64,000 bases of DNA from Bacillus sp. ZZV12-4809 (GCF_009849585.1 NZ_VCRN01000003.1:1-64000); one strand, 5' to 3'; positions 1 through 8,916 are shown, counted from the stretch's first letter. The notes: generated by a model from the sequence alone, not told the origin. Program-made: numbers and translations.

Positions 1-49
1 GAGAGGTTTACAGTCATGAAAAAATGCTTTCAAGTCCAATAAAAAAGTA

Positions 50-120
50 AAAAGGGTCCGGAATAAGGCTATTCCGAACCCCTTTTGTCTACAAACTGAA
101 GCACCCATAATTGGGTGCTT
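50..120 (+). terminator. Two consecutive hairpins, first an intrinsic terminator
   Basis: The arms at 50-65 and 70-86 form a long GC-rich stem (one bulge) ending in TTTT. A second perfect 9-bp stem (AAGCACCCA / TGGGTGCTT) lies at 99-107 and 112-120. The first looks like the terminator of a gene left of the window. Nothing else is recognised between 1 and 323. Confidence 0.65.
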
Positions 121-323
121 ATTTAATTTGTTCCTTAAATCCAGGTGTAGATTATAGATTTATCACTATTAAATTTAAGAATGAGAAAATATAGTTTAGA
201 ATTTTCGAAAAATATTGAAATAGAATCATTGAAATATTATAATTCATTTAAGGACTATTTTCCTTTATTAACCCTTAATTAAAATTTGTTATATAAATTG
301 AATGCAAAAGGAGCTATAAATGG

Positions 324-1505
324 GTGACACAAACATTTATGATTCATGATTTACTCGAGACTGTTAAAGATGAAGTGATTGGGTGGCGAAGGTATTTACA
401 TAAGAATCCTGAGCTTTCATTTCAGGAGGAAAAAACAGCCCAATTTGTATATGAAACTCTACAAACTTTTGGAGATTTGGAAATTTCACGACCAACAAAA
501 ACGAGTATTATGGCCCGTTTGATTAGTCAGCAGCCTGGTAAGGTTATTGCACTGCGGGCAGATATGGATGCGCTTCCAATTGAGGAAGAGAATGATTTTG
601 AATTTGTGTCGCAGAACTTAGGTGTAATGCATGCTTGTGGACATGATGGGCATACTGCGATGCTGCTTGGTGCAGCAAAATTATTAACTCAATTAAAAGA
701 GCACATAAAAGGGGAAATTCGTTTTCTTTTTCAACATGCTGAAGAGTTATTCCCAGGTGGTGCTCAAGAAATGATTAGAGCTGGGGTATTGGATGGAGTA
801 GATCAAGTTATTGGCATTCATCTATGTTCACCTATTGAGGTTGGCAATATTGGAGTTTGCCATGGACCAGCTACCTCCGCGAGTGACACATTTGATATTA
901 AAATTCAAGGAAAAGGCGGTCATTCTTCTGAGCCACATGCAACAATTGATCCAATTGCAGTTGGAGCACAAGTTATAAACAACCTTCAGCATATCGTTTC
1001 GAGATATTGTGATCCACTCGAAAAGCTAGTAGTATCCGTGACGAAATTTAATAGCGGTACGGCTCACAATGTAATTCCTGATAATGCTATATTAAGCGGT
1101 TCAATACGAAGCTTTAATTCAGACGTTCGGAATCAGATTCCGATTTTAATTGAAAGAGTTGTTAAAGGCGTTACGGAAGCACATAATGCTTCATTTGAAG
1201 TTGATTATCATTTTGGCTACAGTCCAGTTGTAAATAATGAAAGGGTAAGAGCAGTTATGGAGGAAACTATAATTGATGTATGGGGAGAAGATACTTTGCT
1301 TAGGATGCCGGCACTTATGAGCGGTGAAGACTTTTCTGCATTTTCAGATAAAGTTCCAGGTTGTTTCATCTTTATTGGTGCAGGAAATCAGAACAAAGGG
1401 ATTATCTATCCACACCATCACCCCCGTTTTACCATTGATGAAGATGCATTAGAAATCGGTGTTGAATTGTTAGTCCAATCATCTTTTAGATTATTAATGG
1501 AATAA
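324..1505 (+). CDS. M20 family amidohydrolase (N-acyl-amino-acid/hippurate hydrolase type)
   Basis: This is a cytoplasmic zinc amidohydrolase of the M20D group, which cleaves N-acylated amino acids or related amides. The 393 residues are full length for the family. Visible motifs are RADMDALP (78-85), MHACGHDGHT (102-111, metal-binding Cys and His), HAEELFPGG (about 139-147, catalytic/metal Glu) and a C-terminal histidine cluster before the last helix. The start is GTG at 324, ten bases after AAAAGGAG; the ATG at 320 is out of frame and stops quickly. A membrane protein gene follows 51 bp downstream and is probably co-transcribed, which suggests uptake or export of the substrate or product. 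The exact substrate cannot be read from sequence. Confidence 0.9.
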   Translation: MTQTFMIHDLLETVKDEVIGWRRYLHKNPELSFQEEKTAQFVYETLQTFGDLEISRPTKTSIMARLISQQPGKVIALRADMDALPIEEENDFEFVSQNLGVMHACGHDGHTAMLLGAAKLLTQLKEHIKGEIRFLFQHAEELFPGGAQEMIRAGVLDGVDQVIGIHLCSPIEVGNIGVCHGPATSASDTFDIKIQGKGGHSSEPHATIDPIAVGAQVINNLQHIVSRYCDPLEKLVVSVTKFNSGTAHNVIPDNAILSGSIRSFNSDVRNQIPILIERVVKGVTEAHNASFEVDYHFGYSPVVNNERVRAVMEETIIDVWGEDTLLRMPALMSGEDFSAFSDKVPGCFIFIGAGNQNKGIIYPHHHPRFTIDEDALEIGVELLVQSSFRLLME

Positions 1506-1556
1506 AAACTAAATCTACTGCTAAACAAAAGCAGATAATCAAAGGGGTGTAAAAAA

Positions 1557-2750
1557 GTGATACATGAACCTGTCATAGCAGCTGTGATTATCTTGGCATT
1601 AATCGCGGTAGGAGAAATTATTTCTATATTTACAAAAGCGAGGGTTTCTATGTTCCTCGTTGCTATAATAGGATATCTTTTGTTAATTTGGACGGGAATT
1701 ATACCAAAAGAATTAATCGGAGATTCTAAATTTATTGAGATTGGTGCCGTATTAGGGACAGCTCCAATAATTATTCATATGGGCACGTTGATCCCTCTCA
1801 AGGTTATACGTAGTCAATGGAAGGCCGTTGCAATATCTTTGTTGGGAATTATTTTTGGCACTGGTCTAATCCTTCTTTTGATTACAATGATGTATGGTTA
1901 TAAAACTGCGGTTGCAGGAGCAGGACCATTAACAGGAGGAGTAATTGCGTTTTTAGTAACCGCAGAAGGGTTAAAAGAAGTGGGATTAGCAAGCCTAGTG
2001 GTAATTCCAGCTTTAATTCTATCATTCCAATCGCTGTTTGGCATGCCTCTTTCCGCAATTTTATTACGTCGTTACGCATTAAAGTATCGGAAAGCTGCAG
2101 ATGCTAGAACCTATACAGCTTCCACGTTAGAAGTAGAAGTAGAAAATGTTATAACTACAGAAGACGCTAAGGAGCTAAATACCGCTTGGATTCCAAAAAA
2201 GTATCAAACTAATCTTATTCTTCTTTTTCAGCTATTTATCGGAGGCGCTATTGCCGTGGTTCTAGAGCAATTTACTGGCATACCCTATAGTATATGGGCT
2301 TTGGTTCTTGGAATAGGCGGAAGATTAATAGGATTTTATCCAGACCGTGTCATGGAGCGTGCTAATGCTTTCACAGTTGGGATGGCAGGACTCGTATTTT
2401 TAATTATTGCTACTATGAACGATACGACATTCGAGATGTTTATTGGTTATCTTCCTGAAATGTTCTCGATTATTGCTGTCGGAATTTTGGGTATTATTAT
2501 CGGAGGCTTTATAGGTTCAAAATTGTTTAAATGGGATCCTTTAAAGGGTCTTCCTGTGGCACTGACGGCTACAATAGGTTTCCCTGGTGATTATCTTATT
2601 TGCGAGGAAGTCAGCAGAAGCGTCGGCAGAAATAAAGAAGAAGAGGAAATGATATTAAATGAAATATTGACCCCGATGTTAATTGGTGGATTTACAACTG
2701 TAACAGCAGGATCAGTGGTAATTGCGAGTATTTTAATAAAAACGTTGTAG
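1557..2750 (+). CDS. Multi-pass membrane protein, probable DUF3100 family
   Basis: This 397-residue integral membrane protein has about ten hydrophobic segments and a basic/acidic cytoplasmic loop near residues 170-210. I recognise the overall pattern as the DUF3100 family, whose members are often found next to M20 amidohydrolases; that assignment is from memory. A transporter for the substrate or product of the upstream enzyme is a reasonable inference but unproven. The start is GTG at 1557 behind AAAGGGGTG. The intergenic gap to the amidohydrolase is short and holds no terminator, so the two form an operon that ends at the hairpin at 2824. Confidence 0.7.
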   Translation: MIHEPVIAAVIILALIAVGEIISIFTKARVSMFLVAIIGYLLLIWTGIIPKELIGDSKFIEIGAVLGTAPIIIHMGTLIPLKVIRSQWKAVAISLLGIIFGTGLILLLITMMYGYKTAVAGAGPLTGGVIAFLVTAEGLKEVGLASLVVIPALILSFQSLFGMPLSAILLRRYALKYRKAADARTYTASTLEVEVENVITTEDAKELNTAWIPKKYQTNLILLFQLFIGGAIAVVLEQFTGIPYSIWALVLGIGGRLIGFYPDRVMERANAFTVGMAGLVFLIIATMNDTTFEMFIGYLPEMFSIIAVGILGIIIGGFIGSKLFKWDPLKGLPVALTATIGFPGDYLICEEVSRSVGRNKEEEEMILNEILTPMLIGGFTTVTAGSVVIASILIKTL

Positions 2751-2823
2751 TCACTAAATTAATTTACAAGTCCCTTTTCTATTAAGTGGACCTTTAATAA
2801 TGAATATAAGGTAGAGAATAAAA

Positions 2824-2851
2824 AAAGGGTGCGACATAGTCAGCGCCCTTT
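2824..2851 (+). terminator. Intrinsic terminator
   Basis: A 9-bp stem (AAAGGGTGC / GCGCCCTTT, one G-T pair) is followed by a T-rich tail. It closes the M20/membrane protein operon. Confidence 0.7.
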
Positions 2852-2883
2852 GGTTAGCCTTTTAGTCTAGTTCTACCCTATAT

Positions 2884-3132
2884 TTAATGTGTTTTTTGAC
2901 GCTCAGTCCTAATGATCATAGGTCCATTCTTATCCTTTTTTATATTCTCCAAATAACGTACTAAATAATTCTCCGTGATTCGGACTGGTACATACCTCCG
3001 CCGTGAACCAATGATATTCTCGGCCACAAACATTTTTTTCGTCAAATACATAAGATCTTGGCCTGTTTCTTTTTCTGCACTCTTGTATTGATCCGTCTGT
3101 GGCTCTTTGTCAGCTTTATGAAAAATACTCAT
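2884..3132 (-). CDS. Hypothetical protein, possibly a gene remnant
   Basis: An open frame of 82 codons with a charged, basic product rich in Lys, Arg and Glu. I recognise no family. There is no convincing ribosome binding site before its ATG, and it sits just downstream of two other broken minus-strand frames, so it may be the tail of a decayed gene rather than a working one. Confidence 0.3.
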   Translation of the reverse strand: MSIFHKADKEPQTDQYKSAEKETGQDLMYLTKKMFVAENIIGSRRRYVPVRITENYLVRYLENIKKDKNGPMIIRTERQKTH

Positions 3133-3163
3133 TTAATGATACATGGGCGTCCGTTCACCCGAA

Positions 3164-3446
3164 TCATTTAGGTAAGTTCAAAAGTTCAAACCTGGACATT
3201 CTCATAAGTTCTGGTGCTGTCCTCTCCATATAGCTATCTGGGACAAAATCTTTAAATGGGACATCAGCCTTTCTCTGTTTTTTTTGTTTTGCTTTCACTC
3301 ATAGACTTGGAACAAAAATAGCAAAAATATGGCTCTTCATTTAGTTTATCTAGGTTACTACCGCAATAAGAGGGAGATCCCCTCATGTTTTTTTCTGCAT
3401 GAACGATTAAAAATTTGTAATCTATTTCCCTATATGATAGAATCAT
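3164..3446 (-). pseudogene. Possible frameshifted minus-strand gene
   Basis: Two minus-strand frames join across an eight-T homopolymer (plus-strand 3278-3285). The upstream frame contains a CxxC pair (YFCYFCSK), and the downstream frame, ending at 3164, encodes a protein-like stretch with PFKDFVPDSYMER and MSRFELLNLPK. A one-base slip at the homopolymer would fuse them. I recognise no family and see no strong ribosome site, so this is either a decayed gene or a sequencing indel. Confidence 0.3.
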
Positions 3447-3449
3447 CTA

Positions 3450-3491
3450 CAACATATAGTATTAAATTAAAAGAATTAAAACTACATATAG
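3450..3491 (+). promoter_or_regulatory. Pair of NrdR-like boxes
   Basis: CAACATATAG (3450-3459) and CTACATATAG (3482-3491) each match 9 of 10 positions of the NrdR core CWATATATWG. They lie 32 bp apart, the three-helical-turn spacing typical of NrdR operators in front of ribonucleotide reductase genes. They precede the cobalamin riboswitch, so the operon appears to have both transcriptional repression and riboswitch control. Confidence 0.6.
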
Positions 3492-3499
3492 ATCGTGAT

Positions 3500-3792
3500 T
3501 GGTGTCCTTTATGGACTTAATAGGGAATTCGGTGAAAAACCGAAGCTGTCCCCGCAACTGTAAGTGCAGACGAAAAGAGCATGCCACTGTACAAAACGCT
3601 TTATGGCGCTTGTATGGGAAGGGCTTTTAGTAGAGTGAAGCACAAGCCAGGAGACCTGCCAGGGCGATCGAAAGTTTCTTATCTTCGGGGATTGAGATGA
3701 TGAAACGATCGCGTAATGGCCGTTTGTTCATCTGCTTACTGCTATTATTCTATCGTTTGATCCGCTCATTTTCCGAGCGGATTTTTATTTTG
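3500..3792 (+). ncRNA. Cobalamin (B12) riboswitch with terminator expression platform
   Basis: The aptamer shows the hallmark pieces in order: GGGAA then TCGGTGAAAAACCGA, AAGCTGTCCCCGCAACTGT (3550 region), and the B12-box-like AAGCCAGGAGACCTGCC ending at 3660. Downstream, ATCCGCTC (3760-3767) pairs with GAGCGGAT (3775-3782) and is followed by TTTTTATTTT, a classic terminator ending only 18 bp before the true nrdA start. Binding of adenosylcobalamin should therefore stop transcription of this B12-independent reductase. This logic is known for RNR genes in organisms that also have a B12-dependent RNR (NrdJ). Confidence 0.93.
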
Positions 3793-3810
3793 CCTTTAGG
3801 AGGAAGTAAA

Positions 3811-6033
3811 ATGGTCCAAACCATACAGCCGATAGAAATTTTAGAAGAACTTAAGAATGAATTTCCGCAGCTCGGCATTGAACAACTGTTAAAAAGGTAT
3901 GAAGAAATGAGTCAGCTGAGAGCAGAGGCCATGTATGACCAGCTTATACTTGATTGCATATCATTTATAAGCATTGAAGAGCCTGATTGGACGTTTGCCG
4001 CTTCACGTCTGCTTCTTAAAAAGCTCTATATCGAGTCCGGCAAAAACAGAGAATGCGATCCGGATGACTGCTACACACATTTTTATGCGCTAATTGAACG
4101 TCTGACAGATGTGGGTATTTATGAGCAGGATTTATTAGATATGTATTCTAAGAGTGAGATAAATGAACTGTCCCACTTTATTAATAAAGAAAATGACCGT
4201 TTATTTACATATCTGGGGCTGAAAATGCTGGCTGACCGATATCTAGCCAGGGACAAACAAAGAAATTTATATGAGCTGCCACAGGAGCGGTTTATGATCA
4301 TCAGCATGGTGCTGATGAAAAAGGAGCCGAAAAGCAAGCGGCTTGAGCTTGTTAAAGAAGCTTACTGGGCAATGAGTGGCTTGTATATGACGGTTGCTAC
4401 TCCAACGCTCGCTAATGCAGGGAAAAACTGGGGACAGCTTTCAAGCTGTTTTATCGAGACGGTTGATGACAGTCTTGATTCTATATATGACAGCAATACC
4501 GATATCGCATCACTGTCTAAAAATGGCGGTGGAATCGGAGTCTATTTGGGGAAAATCCGCAGCAGAGGCAGTGATATTAAAGGGTTTAAGGGGGCATCTT
4601 CCGGTGTGATTCCCTGGATGAAGCAGCTGAATAACACAGCCGTCAGTGTCGATCAGCTTGGCCAAAGGCAGGGTGCCATAAGCGTGTATCTGGATGTCTG
4701 GCATAAAGATATCTTCTCATTTCTTGATGCAAAGCTAAATAATGGAGATGAAAGGCAGAGAACACATGATTTATTCACAGGTGTCTGCATTCCGGATTTG
4801 TTTATGGAAAAAGTGGAAAGCCGCGGGTATTGGTATTTATTTGATCCCCATGAAGTCCGCACGGTAATGGGTTTCTCACTGGAAGATTTTTATGACGAAG
4901 GGGAAGGCGAAGGTTCATACCGCCAAAAATATAAAGAGTGTATAGATAACCCGATCTTATCCAGGGAAAAAGTTTCTGCTATCGAGATCATGAAATCCAT
5001 CATGAGAAGTCAGCTTGAAACTGGGTCACCATTCATGTTCTATCGGGATGAGGTGAATCGAAAGAATGCGAATTCCCATTGCGGGATGATTTACTGCACC
5101 AACCTGTGCACTGAGATTGTACAAAACCAGAGTGTTACAAAGAGGGTCGAAGAATATACAAGGGACGGTAGAATTATTATCGAAAAACAGCCGGGAGATT
5201 TCGTTGTCTGCAATCTTTCTTCCATCAATCTTGCACGGGCCATAAATGAAGGAGTCCTTGAAAGACTTGTGCCAATTCAGGTGAGGATGCTTGATAATGT
5301 TATTGATATTAATAAAATTCCAGTTCCTCAGGGGCAGATCACAAATCAAAAGTACCGCGCGATTGGGCTGGGGACTTTTGGCTGGCACCACCTTCTTGCA
5401 CTGAAAAAAATCACATGGGAAAGCGAAGAAGCAGAAGAATTTGCTGACTCTCTATATGAACAAATTGCTTTCTTATCGATAAAAAGCTCTATGAATCTGG
5501 CAAAAGAAAAAGGAAGCTATTCGGTTTTTAAAGGCTCTGATTGGGAAACAGGCGCCTACTTTGAAAAGCGGGGATATCTGGAGGCAGAGTCAGCCATGGA
5601 CTGGGCTGCATTGAGGGAAGACGTAAGGAAGTACGGTGTTAGAAATGCCTATTTGCAGGCTGTTGCCCCTAATGCATCAACGGCTTTAATTGCAGGCAGC
5701 ACTCCAAGTATTGATCCTATCTTTAACAAGCAGTATTCCGAAGAGAAAAAGGATTATCGGATCCCTGTTACTGCTCCTGATATAAATAGTGAGACCATTT
5801 GGTATTACAAATCTGCTTATCACATTCACCAGGAGTGGAGCATCAGGCAGAATGCAAACAGGCAAAAACATATAGATCAGGCTATTTCATTTAATTTTTA
5901 TATACCTAACCATATAAAAGCTATAGATCTTTTAAATCTGCATCTTTCGGCATGGAAGAATAAATTAAAAACAACTTACTATATCCGTTCAACTTCATCA
6001 GAGGTTGAAGACTGCGAATCTTGCTCAAGCTAA
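3811..6033 (+). CDS. nrdA: Class Ia ribonucleoside-diphosphate reductase, alpha subunit
   Basis: Reduces ribonucleoside diphosphates to deoxyribonucleotides together with NrdB. The 740-residue protein has the active-site cysteines C213 (SSCFIE), C433 (NLCTEI) and C467 (VVCNLSS), the APNASTALIAGSTPS loop, the TTYY tyrosine pair for radical transfer, and a C-terminal redox pair C735/C738 (CESC). No ATP-cone is visible at the N terminus, so dATP overall-activity control is probably absent. The ATG at 3811 follows AGGAGG. An in-frame ATG at 3697 lies inside the riboswitch and its terminator, so that longer reading is unlikely. nrdB follows 10 bp downstream. Confidence 0.94.
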   Translation: MVQTIQPIEILEELKNEFPQLGIEQLLKRYEEMSQLRAEAMYDQLILDCISFISIEEPDWTFAASRLLLKKLYIESGKNRECDPDDCYTHFYALIERLTDVGIYEQDLLDMYSKSEINELSHFINKENDRLFTYLGLKMLADRYLARDKQRNLYELPQERFMIISMVLMKKEPKSKRLELVKEAYWAMSGLYMTVATPTLANAGKNWGQLSSCFIETVDDSLDSIYDSNTDIASLSKNGGGIGVYLGKIRSRGSDIKGFKGASSGVIPWMKQLNNTAVSVDQLGQRQGAISVYLDVWHKDIFSFLDAKLNNGDERQRTHDLFTGVCIPDLFMEKVESRGYWYLFDPHEVRTVMGFSLEDFYDEGEGEGSYRQKYKECIDNPILSREKVSAIEIMKSIMRSQLETGSPFMFYRDEVNRKNANSHCGMIYCTNLCTEIVQNQSVTKRVEEYTRDGRIIIEKQPGDFVVCNLSSINLARAINEGVLERLVPIQVRMLDNVIDINKIPVPQGQITNQKYRAIGLGTFGWHHLLALKKITWESEEAEEFADSLYEQIAFLSIKSSMNLAKEKGSYSVFKGSDWETGAYFEKRGYLEAESAMDWAALREDVRKYGVRNAYLQAVAPNASTALIAGSTPSIDPIFNKQYSEEKKDYRIPVTAPDINSETIWYYKSAYHIHQEWSIRQNANRQKHIDQAISFNFYIPNHIKAIDLLNLHLSAWKNKLKTTYYIRSTSSEVEDCESCSS

Positions 6034-6043
6034 AGGAGGACTT

Positions 6044-7081
6044 ATGAATATTCTAAAAAAAAGACCAATAATTAATCAATTGGCACCTAATAAATCAACG
6101 TCAATCATCAATGGAGAATGCTCTAATATCCTTAATTGGGATGACGTCCGCTTCTCATGGGCATATCCAAAGTACAAAAAAATGCTCGCGAATTTTTGGA
6201 CGCCATTTGAAATAAACATGTCACAGGACATTAAGCAATTTCCGAAATTAACGAAAAGTGAACAAGACGCATTTTTGAAAATCATTGGGCTGCTTGCATT
6301 GCTCGACAGTATCCAGACGGATTATGCAGGAAAAGTCGCTGATTACATTACCGACTCAAGTCTGTCAGCACTTATGATCATTCTGGCACAGCAGGAGGTT
6401 ATTCATAATCATTCCTATTCCTATGTTCTATCAAGCCTGGTTCCCAAACAAAAACAGGATGAGGTTTTTGAATTCTGGCGGACAGAACCTATATTAGAAG
6501 AAAGAAATGAATTTGTTGTGAACGGATATAAAGATTTTGCAGAGAATCCAAGTGCCGAGAACCTGCTGAAATCGATTGTGTTTGATGTAGTTCTGGAAGG
6601 GCTTTTCTTTTATTCCGGCTTTGCATTCTTTTATCACCTGGCAAGGAATCAGAAGATGGTAGCAACCTCAACGATGATAAATTACATCAACCGGGATGAG
6701 CAAATTCACGTAGATTTGTTTGTTAAAATTTTCAAAGAAATTATTAAGGAAAATCCGGAGCTTAATACAGCCGAACTAAGTGAATTCGTTCAGGAGACTT
6801 TTAAAAGAGCAGCTGAACTGGAGATTGAATGGGCCAGAGAGGTGATCGGCAGCAAAACAGAAGGCATATTACTGACTGATGTTGAAGCTTATATTAAATT
6901 TTATGCCAATGTCCGCTGCAACCAGCTGGGATATGACCGGCCGTTTGAAGGGTATCGGACCAATCCTCTCCGCTGGATAGTAGCTTACGAGCAGGTTGAC
7001 CACGGGAAGTCTGACTTTTTTGAACAAAAATCCCGGCAATATACAAAAGTTCAAATCGATAATGGATTTGATGAATTATAG
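6044..7081 (+). CDS. nrdB: Class Ia ribonucleoside-diphosphate reductase, beta (radical) subunit
   Basis: The R2 subunit holds the di-metal centre and the radical needed by NrdA. The 345-residue protein shows the E118-x2-H121-x3-Y125 motif (EVIHNHSY), so the radical tyrosine is present, plus the later metal-ligand blocks LEGLFFYSGF and RDEQIH. The start at ATG 6044 has AAAGGAGGA directly upstream; a longer in-frame reading from TTG 6005 would overlap nrdA and lacks such a site. It is co-transcribed with nrdA under the B12 riboswitch and ends at a strong terminator. Confidence 0.94.
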   Translation: MNILKKRPIINQLAPNKSTSIINGECSNILNWDDVRFSWAYPKYKKMLANFWTPFEINMSQDIKQFPKLTKSEQDAFLKIIGLLALLDSIQTDYAGKVADYITDSSLSALMIILAQQEVIHNHSYSYVLSSLVPKQKQDEVFEFWRTEPILEERNEFVVNGYKDFAENPSAENLLKSIVFDVVLEGLFFYSGFAFFYHLARNQKMVATSTMINYINRDEQIHVDLFVKIFKEIIKENPELNTAELSEFVQETFKRAAELEIEWAREVIGSKTEGILLTDVEAYIKFYANVRCNQLGYDRPFEGYRTNPLRWIVAYEQVDHGKSDFFEQKSRQYTKVQIDNGFDEL

Positions 7082-7084
7082 AAA

Positions 7085-7116
7085 AAAAAGATTCTGCATT
7101 TGCGCAGAATCTTTTT
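7085..7116. terminator. Bidirectional intrinsic terminator
   Basis: A perfect 13-bp stem (AAAAAGATTCTGC and its complement) with A/T tracts on both sides separates the convergent nrdAB and bioYB operons. Confidence 0.9.
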
Positions 7117-7119
7117 TAA

Positions 7120-8112
7120 TCATGAGCATACTGGTTTGCCAGCTGCAAAATCAACTTCAAAGCCCAGATCCTTAAGCATTTGATGGTCTGCCGTGCTTTC
7201 CTGTCCTGCAGTGGTTAAGTAGTCTCCAACGAAAATAGAATTGGCAGGATATAATCCAAGCGCCTGAAGGCTCCTGAGATTTACTTCCCTGCCCCCGGAG
7301 ATTCTGATTTCCTTTGATGGATTGATAAACCGCATGAGACAGAGAACCTTCAGGCAATAGCGGGGATTCAGCTCATTGGTTCCTTCCAGAGGCGTCCCGT
7401 CAATGGCATGCAGAAAATTAACCGGTATAGAGTCGGCATCAAGCACTTTTAAGCTTTGGGCCATCGCTATGACATCTTCTTTGGTTTCTTTCATGCCGAT
7501 AATAACACCTGAGCATGGTGAGATGCCTGCCTCCTTTATTAATTGAACAGTATTGACTCTATCCCGGTATGTATGGGAGGTGGTGATATTTTCATGATGA
7601 CTTTCAGATGTATTAATATTGTGATTATAGCGGTCCACTCCTGCTTCCTTAAGCTTCTCGGCCTGATCAGGCTTCAAAAGCCCGAGGCAGGCACAGACCT
7701 TCATATTATAAGTATCCTTAATTTCTTTAACAGCTGAAACGACTTCGTTTAGCTCCCTATTGCTCGGACCTCTTCCGCTAGCAACGATACAGTATGTTCC
7801 AACATTAAGCTGATGAGCCTGTTTAGCTCCCTGTAAGATCGAGTCCTTATCCATCATTCTGTATTTTTCGATAGGTGCAGTTGAGATGCTCGATTGTGAA
7901 CAATAGCCGCAGTTCTCAGGACATAAACCGGATTTTGTGTTAATGATCATGTTTAGTTTTACTCTATTTCCGTAGTGATGATGACGGATTTTATAGGCAC
8001 TGTGCAATAAATTCAGAAGCTCATCATCTGGGCAATTTAATATTGACATTGCCTCCGAGTCGGTTAATTCATGTCCTTCCAATACATTAAGAGCTAATCT
8101 TTGAAAATTCAT
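7120..8112 (-). CDS. bioB: Biotin synthase
   Basis: Radical SAM enzyme that inserts sulfur into dethiobiotin. The 330 residues include the radical-SAM cluster C64-x3-C68-x2-C71 (CPENCGYC), SGRGPS, YNHNINT and the substrate and [2Fe-2S] regions expected for BioB. The start is backed by AGAGGGGG upstream. It lies 24 bp after bioY in one operon under a BirA operator; none of bioW, A, F or D is in the window. Confidence 0.96.
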   Translation of the reverse strand: MNFQRLALNVLEGHELTDSEAMSILNCPDDELLNLLHSAYKIRHHHYGNRVKLNMIINTKSGLCPENCGYCSQSSISTAPIEKYRMMDKDSILQGAKQAHQLNVGTYCIVASGRGPSNRELNEVVSAVKEIKDTYNMKVCACLGLLKPDQAEKLKEAGVDRYNHNINTSESHHENITTSHTYRDRVNTVQLIKEAGISPCSGVIIGMKETKEDVIAMAQSLKVLDADSIPVNFLHAIDGTPLEGTNELNPRYCLKVLCLMRFINPSKEIRISGGREVNLRSLQALGLYPANSIFVGDYLTTAGQESTADHQMLKDLGFEVDFAAGKPVCS

Positions 8113-8136
8113 ATGTATCCCCCTCTATACTATTAG

Positions 8137-8733
8137 TTAAGCTGCACGGTTCATTTTTCTGAACTGACTGCGGGCAAATACTCTATGCTCCAGCCGATAT
8201 GCCATTAATCCGGCAAAAGCAGAAAGAATAATGTCCTTTGGAAGAGGGACCGCCATCCATAGCCAAGCCATTTGATAGGTAAATCCTTCAGGTGCTGTGA
8301 ACCAGAGTTTATAAGCCATGTACATCCAATTTGTCCCGAATAGATAATTGATCGCCATCCCAATTAGAGCTGCAGTAATATATACCGGAACTGATTTTTT
8401 CTTTTCGATAATTTTTCCTGTGACATACGCTGTTAGAATAAACGAAAGGATAAAACCAAAAGTGGGGTTTAGCAGTGAAGCAAAACCGCCTCCGAATTTT
8501 GAAAAGACCGGGGCGCCTGCAAGCCCGACGAAAGTATAGACAGCCATTGTAATAGCACCCAATCGGCTCCCTAAAATTGCCCCTGCCAAAATGGCAAAAA
8601 AGGTCTGTAACGTAATGGGCACTCCTCCGATCACCAAAAATGGCGCAAAGGACGTGATGTTTGCCCCAACTGCCATCAGGGCCACAAACATACCAGCCAA
8701 AGTTAGATCAATTGTCCTCAAACCTGTCTTCAT
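8137..8733 (-). CDS. bioY: Biotin transporter, S component of an ECF importer
   Basis: BioY captures biotin at the membrane and works alone or with the shared ECF ATPase/EcfT module. The 198-residue protein has about six membrane helices and the family's TLQTFFAILAGAILG segment. The start is preceded by AGGAGGC. First gene of the bioYB operon, with a BirA operator overlapping its promoter, so it should be shut off when biotin is plentiful. Confidence 0.93.
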   Translation of the reverse strand: MKTGLRTIDLTLAGMFVALMAVGANITSFAPFLVIGGVPITLQTFFAILAGAILGSRLGAITMAVYTFVGLAGAPVFSKFGGGFASLLNPTFGFILSFILTAYVTGKIIEKKKSVPVYITAALIGMAINYLFGTNWMYMAYKLWFTAPEGFTYQMAWLWMAVPLPKDIILSAFAGLMAYRLEHRVFARSQFRKMNRAA

Positions 8734-8791
8734 AAAAGCCTCCTGATAGTTTTATATTTATACAATTTAGAATAATAGCAGCAGATGAACA

Positions 8792-8822
8792 TTGTCAACC
8801 TTAATTTAAATAAGGTTTACAT
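8792..8822 (-). promoter_or_regulatory. BirA operator overlapping the bioY promoter
   Basis: TTGTCAACC (8792-8800) and GGTTTACAT (8814-8822) form an inverted repeat with the 15-bp internal spacing of BirA boxes. Read on the minus strand, a perfect TTGACA -35 sits inside the proximal half-site, 18 bp before TATTCT. Biotin-loaded BirA would therefore directly block RNA polymerase. Confidence 0.85.
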
Positions 8823-8881
8823 ATAAGAGGGGTAAAACAAATTGTGATGGAACTGGGGTGCTTGCTTTTTCCAAATTAAAT

Positions 8882-8905
8882 AGCCGCCGGCAAATTGCCG
8901 CGGCT
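8882..8905 (-). terminator. Probable terminator after the M28 peptidase gene
   Basis: A GC-rich stem (AGCCGC..GGCAA with its complement, one bulge) stands just past the minus-strand stop of the peptidase gene. The T-tract is weak. Confidence 0.6.
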
Positions 8906-8916
8906 GTATTGTAGTA

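Noticed and set aside
3329-3520. 63-codon plus-strand frame
   Set aside because: Covers the NrdR boxes and riboswitch start; no ribosome site.
3697-3810. N-terminal extension of NrdA from ATG 3697
   Set aside because: This segment includes the riboswitch terminator and has no ribosome site; ATG 3811 has AGGAGG and gives the family length.
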